Part shown: positions 54,367-61,703 of the stretch, one piece after another | Numbering within the stretch: position 1 is the stretch's first letter | Layout: the number at the start of each line of letters is the position of its first letter | Origin: Paenibacillus chibensis | GTDB lineage: Bacteria > Bacillota > Bacilli > Paenibacillales > Paenibacillaceae | Length of the DNA: 64,000 bases | Assembly: GCF_004001045.1 (NCBI RefSeq) | Contig: NZ_BIMK01000020.1 | Location: 29,659-93,658, forward strand | Direction: 5' to 3' | The notes under the pieces: model-generated | What the model was told of the DNA's origin: nothing | The model's input: only the letters and a program-made list of their open reading frames with translations | The model's database searches: none | Made by a program: the position numbers and the translations under genes

Positions 54367-55433
54367 AGAGCCGCCCCCTTTTGAAGCGCAAGCCGGATCA
54401 GCCGGTCCATCAGCTCCGGGTACGAAATATGGCTGGCGCGCATCATATTCGGGTACCGGCTTGCCGCCGTAAACCCCGGCATGGTGTTCACCTCGTTAAA
54501 CACGATGCGCCCGTCCTCGCTGATGAACAGATCGACTCTTGCCAGCCCGCTGCAGCCGAGGACGCGGTAAATTATTTTTGCTTTTTCCATTACGCTGTCC
54601 GCGGTTTCTGTTGGTATTCTCGCGGGCAGATGGATTTTCGAAGAGATCAGGGAATATTTCTCGTCATAATCGAAGAATTCGCCCTGCAGCTCGATTTCAT
54701 CGATCTCGGCAATCATCGGTTCCGCATCGCCAAGCACGGCGCAGCCGACTTCAAAGCCGGCAATATTTTGTTCGACAATGACTTTGGTATCATGCATAAA
54801 AGCAAAGCGGATGCCTTCCATCAGCTCCAGCTTGTCGTAAGCCTTGGTGATGCCGTAGGAGGAACCGGAGCGGGCCGGCTTGATGTACAGCGGGAATCCT
54901 AGCGGCTCCGCCTCTTTTACAGCGGTATATAGATCATCTCCCGCATAGACAGTGATGGAGGCGGCCGTATCGATTCCGGCGGCCTTCACGAGCTGGCCTG
55001 CGATTCCCTTGTCCATGCAAATCGCAGAAGACAATGTATCGCAGCCGACGTAAGGAATTCCAGCCAGCTCCAGCAGTCCCTGCACCGTGCCGTCCTCGCC
55101 GTTCTTGCCGTGCAGCACCGGAAACACCACATCAACGGGCGTCACGCGGAATTCCGTTCCCGCCAGCTCCACGATTCCCGCAACTTCCCGGCTTGGCGAC
55201 AAAAACGCCGGAATGCAGCTGGGATGTTCCTGCCAGCGGTCCTCGCGAATCCCATCGGCGTTTCCGCCGTACCTCAGCCACGTCCCCTCTCTCGTGATGC
55301 CGATCTGAACCAGCTCATATTGGGACTCGTCCAAATAATCGATGACCGAAGCCGCCGATTTCAGTGAAACGCCATATTCCGTCGAGCAGCCGCCGAACAG
55401 TACCGCGACCGTTTTTTTATGTTTATTTTGCAT
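54363..55433 (-). CDS. D-alanine:D-serine ligase (VanC/VanE/VanG-like)
   Basis: 356 residues, ATP-grasp Ddl family, ATG with GGGGAG 6 bases upstream. N-terminus VLFGGCSTEYGVSLKSA, HGKNGEDGTVQG and the Mg site FNEVNTMPGF are standard. The omega-loop reads EKYSL at 258-262, the EKY-x-L form seen in D-Ala-D-Ser ligases, in place of the loop of D-Ala-D-Ala or D-Ala-D-Lac ligases. With VanXY- and VanT-like genes translationally coupled downstream, it should give precursors ending in D-Ser and reduced vancomycin binding. A plain D-Ala-D-Ala ligase is the alternative. Confidence 0.85.
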   Translation of the reverse strand: MQNKHKKTVAVLFGGCSTEYGVSLKSAASVIDYLDESQYELVQIGITREGTWLRYGGNADGIREDRWQEHPSCIPAFLSPSREVAGIVELAGTEFRVTPVDVVFPVLHGKNGEDGTVQGLLELAGIPYVGCDTLSSAICMDKGIAGQLVKAAGIDTAASITVYAGDDLYTAVKEAEPLGFPLYIKPARSGSSYGITKAYDKLELMEGIRFAFMHDTKVIVEQNIAGFEVGCAVLGDAEPMIAEIDEIELQGEFFDYDEKYSLISSKIHLPARIPTETADSVMEKAKIIYRVLGCSGLARVDLFISEDGRIVFNEVNTMPGFTAASRYPNMMRASHISYPELMDRLIRLALQKGAAL

Positions 55434-55687
55434 AATAATCTCCCCAGTTCATACGGGCCGGACCCCCGAATCACGCAGTCCAGCGCCAAGATGATTCCAT
55501 TATAGGAAAGGGAAATAAAGTAAATAGAAACGAAAAATAAAAGTTGGTAAAGGAATGTTAAAGAAAAGATAAAGTTGGGGAAAATCAGGGGGGTGGCATG
55601 AAAGAGTCATACGGCCTAGTCTATCTAAACGTTGCTTGGACATATTTAATAATTTATAATACTCAAAGTATAATAAATGTAAAATTA

Positions 55688-55923
55688 TTACTGTTTATCC
55701 GTTTCGCTTTCTATAAACCAATCCGGACCAATGACGGTTCTTACCTGATGAGTATGATAACTGTAGACGACGGTAATCTTCTCTTTCTCATGACCTGTTA
55801 CGTAGCCATTGAGATAGATGGTAGATTGTACAGAAGGGTCCACAATCTCGTAATCCGTACAAATAAATTCCGTATCATAGTGATCCTGAATAAATTGTTT
55901 GCCCGCTGTCTTGGCTTCTTCAA
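55688..55923 (-). pseudogene. Truncated minus-strand gene remnant (3' part)
   Basis: About 78 codons of a protein-like sequence (AKTAGKQFIQDHYDTEF, then YLNGYVTGHEKEKITVVYSY) run to a TAA at 55688. The frame continues to an ATG at 55975, but the last part is antisense to the plus-strand lipase-like remnant and not protein-like. The 5' end thus seems lost at a junction near 55925. Family not recognised. Confidence 0.55.
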
Positions 55924-55924
55924 C

Positions 55925-56830
55925 CAGCTGAACGGGCTGCCTTCCGTGACCTATAATGCCCCCGGCATCGTTCACCTTCTGCCGGATGACCTGCAGAAGA
56001 AAGCCAAGCGTGGAGATTTCAGCAAAACCAACATCGCTTACGTGAATCCCAAAGACACGATCGGCTCCGGAGCCAGCAGTGCTTCAAGGCATGTGGGAGA
56101 GACATATTATATTAACGCCAATTTTAAACAGGCCAACCAAACCGAATGGAAAATCAACCTGCCTGTAGCGGTACCGGTGAAAAGGGATAACGCCTTTTCC
56201 CAGTTCCTGCTCGGTCCCAAATGGACCCCCATTCAGTTCGTCCCGCTCACGCTTCCTCTCGGGCAGCAGGGAATCTTAGCAAAATTTTATAACTCGATTG
56301 CCGGCGAAGGCAACCATTCGCTCGACTATTTCAATTTTGATGAACAGACGGGCAATATCAGCAACAAGCTGTTTACGATGGATGGAGATGAGGTCAGCGG
56401 CCTGCCGCGCGTAACGTATTATGAAGACAGGATGAGAGCACGAGCGGAGCTTGGAGATGCCTGGAAAGAGCTGATAGCGGAATATGGTCCCCGAATGGGC
56501 TTGCTCGGACAGGTATTTGCAGCCGGTTTCGGCAATATCTATGTCGGAGATGCATCAGGGCGCAAGATTCAGCTAACACCGGAGGAACTTCTGCAAGCAG
56601 CAAGACAGATGCGGTCTAATCTGCAGGAATTTTCGCATGACGCCCAAGCACTGATCCAGCTGTTCCAGACGAGCACAAGCACGAGCGAAAGCCGCTCACT
56701 GCGGCCGATCGTGGAGAGCGCCTCTGCCAAGCTATCGAGCATGAACCGCTGGTATGAGGAATCCATCACCGGGATAGCCGATTACATCGACCGCAAAGCA
56801 CAGGATTTTATGATCGCAGATCAATCCTAA
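55925..56830 (+). pseudogene. Truncated lipase-like (DUF2974/Mbeg1-type) T7SS-associated protein, 5' end missing
   Basis: About 300 codons of good protein sequence start abruptly near 55925: LNGLPSVTYNAPGIVHLLPDD, then NIAYVNPKDTIGSG and RHVGETYYI. This is the C-terminal half of a DUF2974-like lipase domain without its GxSxG nucleophile part. A helical, WXG100-like tail (about 56570-56820, TPEELLQAARQMRSNLQEF) follows. The upstream frame back to 55598 is antisense to another gene. It probably is a decayed toxin or effector of a type VII secretion system. Confidence 0.65.
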
Positions 56831-56882
56831 TGAGGAGAGTCATCCATAGCAATGACGCCTCGTGCAAACAGGGGGTGAGCAA

Positions 56883-57158
56883 ATGAGCAGGATTTCCTTA
56901 GAGCTGGAAGATCTCAAGCGAGCAGTACAGCAGTGCCATCAGCTGCGCCAAAGGCTGCAAGCCCAGGAACAGCAGGTGAAGTCCATCTATAACCGCTTGC
57001 AGGACTGGAAAGGATTGTCGGCAGATGAACTGTCACGCCAAATGGAAGCCTTTCTGAAAGGCTCAGCCGTTCATATGCAGGAAATTCAAGCCCATCAAGA
57101 GCAGCTGGAACGGTATATCCGCAATATGGAGGAATTGGATCGACAAAGTCTGCGGTGA
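56883..57158 (+). CDS. WXG100-like small helical protein
   Basis: 91 residues from the ATG at 56883 with AGGGGGTGA 4 bases upstream. Two long helices are broken by DWKGLSADELSRQ, which has the W-x-G turn of WXG100 proteins (EsxA-like), though the tail lacks a clear YxxxD/E export signal at the usual place. It follows the lipase-like remnant by 52 bases and ends at a terminator. It may be the export partner or chaperone of the lost effector. Confidence 0.7.
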   Translation: MSRISLELEDLKRAVQQCHQLRQRLQAQEQQVKSIYNRLQDWKGLSADELSRQMEAFLKGSAVHMQEIQAHQEQLERYIRNMEELDRQSLR

Positions 57159-57204
57159 AGAAGCTTGAGTCGATGACCGTACTGACCGCTGCTTTCGAAT
57201 CATA

Positions 57205-57234
57205 AAAAATACCGTCAGATTTGACGGTATTTTT
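57205..57234. terminator. Bidirectional intrinsic terminator
   Basis: Stem ATACCGTCA / TGACGGTAT with A- and T-runs, between the WXG100-like gene and the convergent rhamnosidase gene. Confidence 0.87.
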
Positions 57235-57261
57235 CATTTCATCCCATGGGGCATGACCGAA

Positions 57262-60198
57262 CTATCCGTTAACCGCCAAGGTCACCTGCTCGCGCATCCC
57301 CGCCGGAATCCGCACCTCGACCTCCACGCTGCTTGGCGCAGCCACGCGTACGTTCATCGTATCGCCGTCCACGCTCCAGCTCACGTCGATCCGTCCGCCC
57401 TGCGGCAGCGGCACGCTGCCCCGGGCCCAGGCGAGATCGCAAGGATGAGGCTCAATGAGAACGCGAGTCCAGCCAGGATTCGCACGCTTCACGCCAAGGA
57501 TGCCTTGGCCCAGGAAGTAACCCGGTGCGGCCGACCAGGCGTGACAGTGGCTGCGCGTCAGTTGGTCGGGATTCGCCCGGTTCTCCGAGAAATTCGGATA
57601 CATCTCCCAGCACGTGGTGGCATCGTACCGTACCATCTGTCCGTAATTGAAGCGGATGTCGTTCAGCATTTGCTCATACCGTCCCGCATCCACCAAAGCC
57701 TCATAATAGAAGAAAGACATAAACGGACTGCCAATCTGGACAAAAGCCGCAGGAGGGCTCAGCAAATACGAGCCGATGGTTTCTCTCCGGTCGCCGCATG
57801 CCACGCCTGTAAGGTAGGCTAGTACCTGAGTCTGCATGCTGAAAATATCCGAACGTCTTCCATCTGCATGAATGCAGTCGAGATACGCCAGCTTCCCTTC
57901 TTCCCATAAATGGGCATTGATTGCCGCGGCCAGTCCTCTGCCAGCACGAAGCAGCCGTTCGATATCCTGATCGTCCCCGCCGGCGATCCGCGCCAGCTCC
58001 GCCGCCTTGTTCAGCGCGTGCACGAGCATCAGATTCTGATGCGTGACGATGCCTTCATTCGGTTGATCAATCGGCGCCCAGTCGAGCAAGTTCCAGCCCC
58101 GCATATCCAGGAGTCCGTCCGCATTCAGCTTCTGCAAGTAATGTTCCAGCGTATACCGCACCTCCGGCCATATTTTCGCGGCAAAATCCGTATCATTCGT
58201 ATGCTCGACATACTCCAGACAGGCAATCGACCAGAAGAAGGTCCAGTTCGGAATCACGCTGCTCCAGCCGCTTGGCACCTGATCGATATACAGCGGCGAC
58301 ATGTCCTTCGAGCCGGGAACGAGATTCAGGCATCGCTTCACGATATCCAGCGACCCAAAAACATAATAGTTGACCAGAGCCTCATTCCGGCTGTCCCCGA
58401 CCCAAAAGACCTGCTCATACGATGGGCAATCCACGAACGTATCCTCCATGCACAGCCTCGTCGTATGCCGGCTGATATTCCATATTTCGTTCAGCAGCGG
58501 GTCGGAGCATTGGAAGGCGCCCGCATTCGTCACCGGATATGTGCTTTGATTGACATACACCTCATGCAGCTTGACGGGAGCCGAAGCTTTTCGAACCGTC
58601 AGCACCATGTACCGGAATCCCCGGCGAACCGGCGACAAATACCGCTGCCGCCCCTGCCGGCACACGTAGCGGATTGTATTGTCCAAGCCGTACGTGTGCT
58701 GACGGTAATCGTCCCGCATATACTCCAAGCCGTACACATCCACAACCGTGCCAGCTTCCGCTTCCGCCTCAAAGCCGATGAATCCCGAGGTTTCCCGGCC
58801 CACGTCGATTACGATTTCGCAATCACCGGCCCCTTGGCCAAACAGCGGCAGCACGGCCGGCTCCGGTGTCGGCGTAATTGCCCGCTCTAGCTGCGAAGGT
58901 ATGGTATGCGGCTCTGCCTCGACCGTCCATACGCTCGTACCGAATACATCCTCTTCGCTGTACAGCGCCTGCGGAAAAGGCTGAACCCAGCTCGCCAGCT
59001 CCTGAAGCTCTGTCATATACGCCGCACCGGCAGCCTTCAAATATGCCGGATGATCCAGCCTAAACGGCTTCGAATCCTGATGATCGATATGGACCGTCGT
59101 ATCGAAAGGGCCGATCAGCACAAGCGGCGGTCCTCCAGCCGGCTGCATCCCGTTTCCTCCCGGCGTTCTCCATTCCAGCGGTACCTCGGCATGCGCCGCC
59201 AGGTGGAAGGCGCCCCCGTGATCCCAGGACGTCACATCGATCAGCACAAAATGCGCTCCAGCCGCAAGCTCCAGCGTGCAGTACCGTTCCGGCAAGTCTC
59301 CGGTCCAGTCCGCGCAAAGCCTGCCGTCCACCCACATGTTGTCGGTCCGCCGGCCAGCAGGGAAACCGAAGGTCACATTGCCGGCTTCATTCAGCACCAG
59401 TTCTCCCGCCAAATAACCGACAAAGCTCACCGGATTGGCATGGTGGATGCTGTCCGGCATCATGGCCGCCCGTAGATCCAGCACAGCAGACCATGCTGGT
59501 GCCTGAACCCGGCGCAGGGACACGATGCGGGATGGATAGATTTTTTCTTCCGTCAAAAAGGGGATGTCTCTTGGGACTAGCCGCTTCCAGGGCTCTACTC
59601 CCGGCGGTCCGATCACTTTGGCCGGCTCCCAGATTGAGCCTGGTCTGTCTTCGCGGTAGTCGGCCGCGATCCAGCGCTCATCCCACAGTCGCGCATCGTA
59701 CAGATCGGCAAAGCCCTGCTGGCAGGACATGCGTGGTGAGGCGGGATTCTGCGCCTGCAGTCTTGAGGTAGTCCATGTATCATCGCTGCCCACCCGCAGG
59801 ATTGGCTTCGATTCAGCAGCCGTTGCGTCCCCCGACGTCACTTCGCATTCCAGCTCGGCAAGCAATCCGCCGCGTCCGAGGATATAGTAGAAATTCGTCA
59901 CGCCAAAATGCAGCACATGGACGGCAATGACGTTGCGCTCCCCCGCATGCAGCAGATGCCTGACTTCATAAGAATCGTAAAACTGCTCTTCTCTCCAGGA
60001 TCGCACCGGCCCGCGTCCCACCTGCTCCCCATTCACATACAGAACGTAACGGGAATCCGCGGCAATATGCAGCCAAGCCGCTCCTACCGTTTCTTCTTCC
60101 GGCAGCTCGAACGTTTTGCGAAAGCACCGCCACTCATTGCGCGGGCTCTCCTCTTCTCCGCCCCAAATCCACTTCGCGCTCCATGACCTTGAATCCAT
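57262..60198 (-). CDS. Alpha-L-rhamnosidase, glycoside hydrolase family 78
   Basis: 978 residues from the ATG at 60198 (AGGGAG 9 bases upstream); an ATG six codons earlier has no ribosome site. Two N-terminal beta-sandwich domains begin with SAKWIWGG and YVLYVNGEQVGRGPVRSW. The six-hairpin barrel carries the GH78-like active-site segment DCPSYEQVFWVGDSRNE at about residue 585, and the C-terminal beta domain ends the protein. There is no signal peptide, so it removes rhamnose from imported glycosides in the cytoplasm. No transporter is adjacent. Confidence 0.88.
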   Translation of the reverse strand: MDSRSWSAKWIWGGEEESPRNEWRCFRKTFELPEEETVGAAWLHIAADSRYVLYVNGEQVGRGPVRSWREEQFYDSYEVRHLLHAGERNVIAVHVLHFGVTNFYYILGRGGLLAELECEVTSGDATAAESKPILRVGSDDTWTTSRLQAQNPASPRMSCQQGFADLYDARLWDERWIAADYREDRPGSIWEPAKVIGPPGVEPWKRLVPRDIPFLTEEKIYPSRIVSLRRVQAPAWSAVLDLRAAMMPDSIHHANPVSFVGYLAGELVLNEAGNVTFGFPAGRRTDNMWVDGRLCADWTGDLPERYCTLELAAGAHFVLIDVTSWDHGGAFHLAAHAEVPLEWRTPGGNGMQPAGGPPLVLIGPFDTTVHIDHQDSKPFRLDHPAYLKAAGAAYMTELQELASWVQPFPQALYSEEDVFGTSVWTVEAEPHTIPSQLERAITPTPEPAVLPLFGQGAGDCEIVIDVGRETSGFIGFEAEAEAGTVVDVYGLEYMRDDYRQHTYGLDNTIRYVCRQGRQRYLSPVRRGFRYMVLTVRKASAPVKLHEVYVNQSTYPVTNAGAFQCSDPLLNEIWNISRHTTRLCMEDTFVDCPSYEQVFWVGDSRNEALVNYYVFGSLDIVKRCLNLVPGSKDMSPLYIDQVPSGWSSVIPNWTFFWSIACLEYVEHTNDTDFAAKIWPEVRYTLEHYLQKLNADGLLDMRGWNLLDWAPIDQPNEGIVTHQNLMLVHALNKAAELARIAGGDDQDIERLLRAGRGLAAAINAHLWEEGKLAYLDCIHADGRRSDIFSMQTQVLAYLTGVACGDRRETIGSYLLSPPAAFVQIGSPFMSFFYYEALVDAGRYEQMLNDIRFNYGQMVRYDATTCWEMYPNFSENRANPDQLTRSHCHAWSAAPGYFLGQGILGVKRANPGWTRVLIEPHPCDLAWARGSVPLPQGGRIDVSWSVDGDTMNVRVAAPSSVEVEVRIPAGMREQVTLAVNG

Positions 60199-60469
60199 CG
60201 GCTCCAGCTCCCTCATTAAGCTTGATCGTCATCCGTATTCATGATCGTTCTGCTCTAACGTTTCACCAGTCATAGATGTCATTCCTGCTGACCAAGCCCA
60301 ATTTTTCAATTCGAAATTACCTTGCTTCTATAGGTGTGTTATTCGATTTTTGCAGGAAAAATGCTATATTTTTCGGTTCCCGGAATACGACGGTTTCCGC
60401 CAAATTCGAAATGGGAAAAAGGGGCTAGGTTTTATGTTTATTTATAGTCCTTATGTAGTAATTTTCTTC
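60199..60469. other. Divergent intergenic region, rhamnosidase to PPEP
   Basis: No gene is supported. It should contain the rhamnosidase promoter on the minus strand, but no clear -35/-10 pair was picked out. Confidence 0.4.
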
Positions 60470-60498
60470 TTGACTATTAAATCTAGCAGACTTAATAT
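60470..60498 (+). promoter_or_regulatory. Promoter of the PPEP transcription unit
   Basis: TTGACT (60470-60475), a 17-base spacer, then TAATAT (60493-60498). Transcription should start near 60505, about 35-40 bases before the first riboswitch. Confidence 0.75.
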
Positions 60499-60537
60499 AT
60501 TGGTAGATAATAGATTTAATTGCCAGACCCTAAAAAA

Positions 60538-60623
60538 TGATAAAGGCAAACCCATTGAAAAGTGGGGACGCAAAACTACAGGGGCTAACGCGAATTTTCG
60601 CCATGCCAGCCAGTTACCGACAT
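60538..60623 (+). ncRNA. Cyclic-di-GMP-I riboswitch (GEMM), copy 1
   Basis: The aptamer core is clear: AAAGGCAAACC, stem P2 closed by a GAAA tetraloop (CCCATT-GAAA-AGTGGG), GGGACGCAAAACTAC, stem P3 (GCGAA/TTCGC), then the tetraloop-receptor strand GCCATGCCAGCC and AGTTACCGA. These are the conserved blocks of RF01051-type aptamers in the right order. An intrinsic terminator follows 27 bases later, so the expression platform is transcriptional. Confidence 0.93.
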
Positions 60624-60649
60624 AAGACGCAGCGTTTACGTTGTTATTC

Positions 60650-60681
60650 AACCCTTCTTATTTCGGTGAGAAGGGTTTTTC
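60650..60681 (+). terminator. Terminator between the two riboswitches
   Basis: A 9-bp stem AACCCTTCT / AGAAGGGTT followed by TTTTT, inside the leader of the PPEP gene. It is placed to be controlled by riboswitch copy 1. Confidence 0.85.
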
Positions 60682-60725
60682 GCGCTTTCGATCATTTTTT
60701 CGACAATTACATACGTCAACTCCGT

Positions 60726-60818
60726 ATTGACAAAGGCAAACCCATTGAAAAATGGGGGCGCAAAGCTATAGGAGCTAACGCGATGAAGCATCGCCATGCT
60801 AGCCAGTTACCGATATTT
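60726..60818 (+). ncRNA. Cyclic-di-GMP-I riboswitch (GEMM), copy 2
   Basis: Same order of blocks as copy 1, 190 bases downstream: AAAGGCAAACC, CCCATT-GAAA-AATGGG, GGCGCAAAGCTATAGG, P3 GCGATG/CATCGC, CATGCTAGCC, AGTTACCGA. P3 differs from copy 1 in sequence but keeps pairing, as expected for a selected RNA. It ends 36 bases before the GGAGG ribosome site. Confidence 0.93.
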
Positions 60819-60827
60819 GAAGTCCTA

Positions 60828-60858
60828 CGTTCCTTGAGGGAACGAGGGCTCTTGGAGG
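60828..60858 (+). promoter_or_regulatory. Expression platform of riboswitch 2 with PPEP ribosome site
   Basis: A hairpin CGTTCC / GGAACG (60828-60844) lies between aptamer 2 and the ribosome site GGAGG (60854-60858). There is no T-run after it, so control at translation is more likely than termination. The true alternative pairing was not computed. Confidence 0.5.
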
Positions 60859-60867
60859 ATGTTCGAG

Positions 60868-61518
60868 ATGAAATGGACCAAACGCATTTTAGCTGTCATC
60901 ATTATTTTTACATTGATCGGCGCATTTCCTAAACAAGCTGCCCATGCGCAGGATGCCTTGATGGATCAACTGGTTGTCCTGCCGACAGGCGATTACAACG
61001 TCAAAGAAGCCAATGCCATGATCGGGCGTCTGGAGAGAATACCGGCTCCCATTTTGAAGTCGCTGAAAGACAAAGGAGTCAAGATCATTTTCACCAACGA
61101 CATTATTACCAATGAACCGGAACTGAAATACCTGAAAGGCGTAACGCCTAGAGGCTGGGAAGGAACCGGCCTGACTTGGGATGATGTGCCGGGTGTCAGC
61201 GAAAAGGACGTTGTCGTTCGGATCGGATACAGCAAAAAAGGCAAAGGCCATAATTCGTATAATCTTGAGATTCATGAAACGATGCACGCCATCGATCGCT
61301 TTGTTTTTAACACCGCCAGCGACACGCAGGAGTTCAAAAATATTTTCAATAAAGAAGCCGCTGTGAATTATGGAAATGACGGCTACATGTCGGTCTATCC
61401 GGTAGAGTATTTTGCAGAAGCCGCCAGCATGTACGTATACAACGAAACAACCCGTGACGAACTGAAAGCCAGCACGCCATTAACTTATGCTTATATGGAC
61501 AAGCTGTTCAATAAATAA
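60868..61518 (+). CDS. Secreted Pro-Pro endopeptidase (PPEP, lethal factor-like metalloprotease)
   Basis: 216 residues from the ATG at 60868, 9 bases after GGAGG; an ATG at 60859 abuts the site. Signal peptide about 1-28 (ends AAHAQ). The zinc motif HETMH (136-140) is preceded by NLEI. The third-ligand and active-site region YPVEYFAEAASMY (177-189) matches the Y...E pattern of the anthrax lethal factor-like (M34) PPEP group. C. difficile PPEP-1 and P. alvei PPEP-2 are the same size and cut between two prolines in surface proteins. The leader holds two c-di-GMP riboswitches, and the convergent neighbour encodes a likely substrate. Confidence 0.93.
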   Translation: MKWTKRILAVIIIFTLIGAFPKQAAHAQDALMDQLVVLPTGDYNVKEANAMIGRLERIPAPILKSLKDKGVKIIFTNDIITNEPELKYLKGVTPRGWEGTGLTWDDVPGVSEKDVVVRIGYSKKGKGHNSYNLEIHETMHAIDRFVFNTASDTQEFKNIFNKEAAVNYGNDGYMSVYPVEYFAEAASMYVYNETTRDELKASTPLTYAYMDKLFNK

Positions 61519-61632
61519 GAAAAACGTCTATCGACGTACCTTCAAGGGAGACAGACCGCATTTAGCTGAAGTTTTTCTTGCGATTATAGAATGGTTCAGC
61601 TTCGCTGAAATTTATAAATTCTATAATCTTAA
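61516..61632 (+). repeat. Interspersed repeat, copy 2
   Basis: 117 bp matching 641-757 with 6 substitutions and no gaps by eye. The repeat begins with the TAA stop codon of the PPEP gene and runs into its terminator. The foldable 3' part (ATTATAGAAT...ATTCTATAAT) is fully conserved between copies. Confidence 0.85.
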
Positions 61633-61634
61633 AG

Positions 61635-61666
61635 CAAAAGGCTCCTCTTTGTAGAGGAGCCTTTTG
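61635..61666. terminator. Bidirectional terminator between PPEP and SLH genes
   Basis: A perfect 14-bp stem CAAAAGGCTCCTCT / AGAGGAGCCTTTTG with a 4-nt loop, between convergent genes. Confidence 0.9.
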
Positions 61667-61703
61667 GGATTCATACGGATATTCAGGGTCTGATGCTGAA
61701 TAA

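Noticed and set aside
55598..55924. N-terminal part of a 410-codon plus-strand frame
   Set aside because: These codons are antisense to a protein-like minus-strand remnant; only the part after about 55925 resembles a protein, so the long frame is a chimera.
60828..60844. Second intrinsic terminator in the PPEP leader
   Set aside because: The hairpin is short (6 bp) and is not followed by a T-run, so termination is unlikely.
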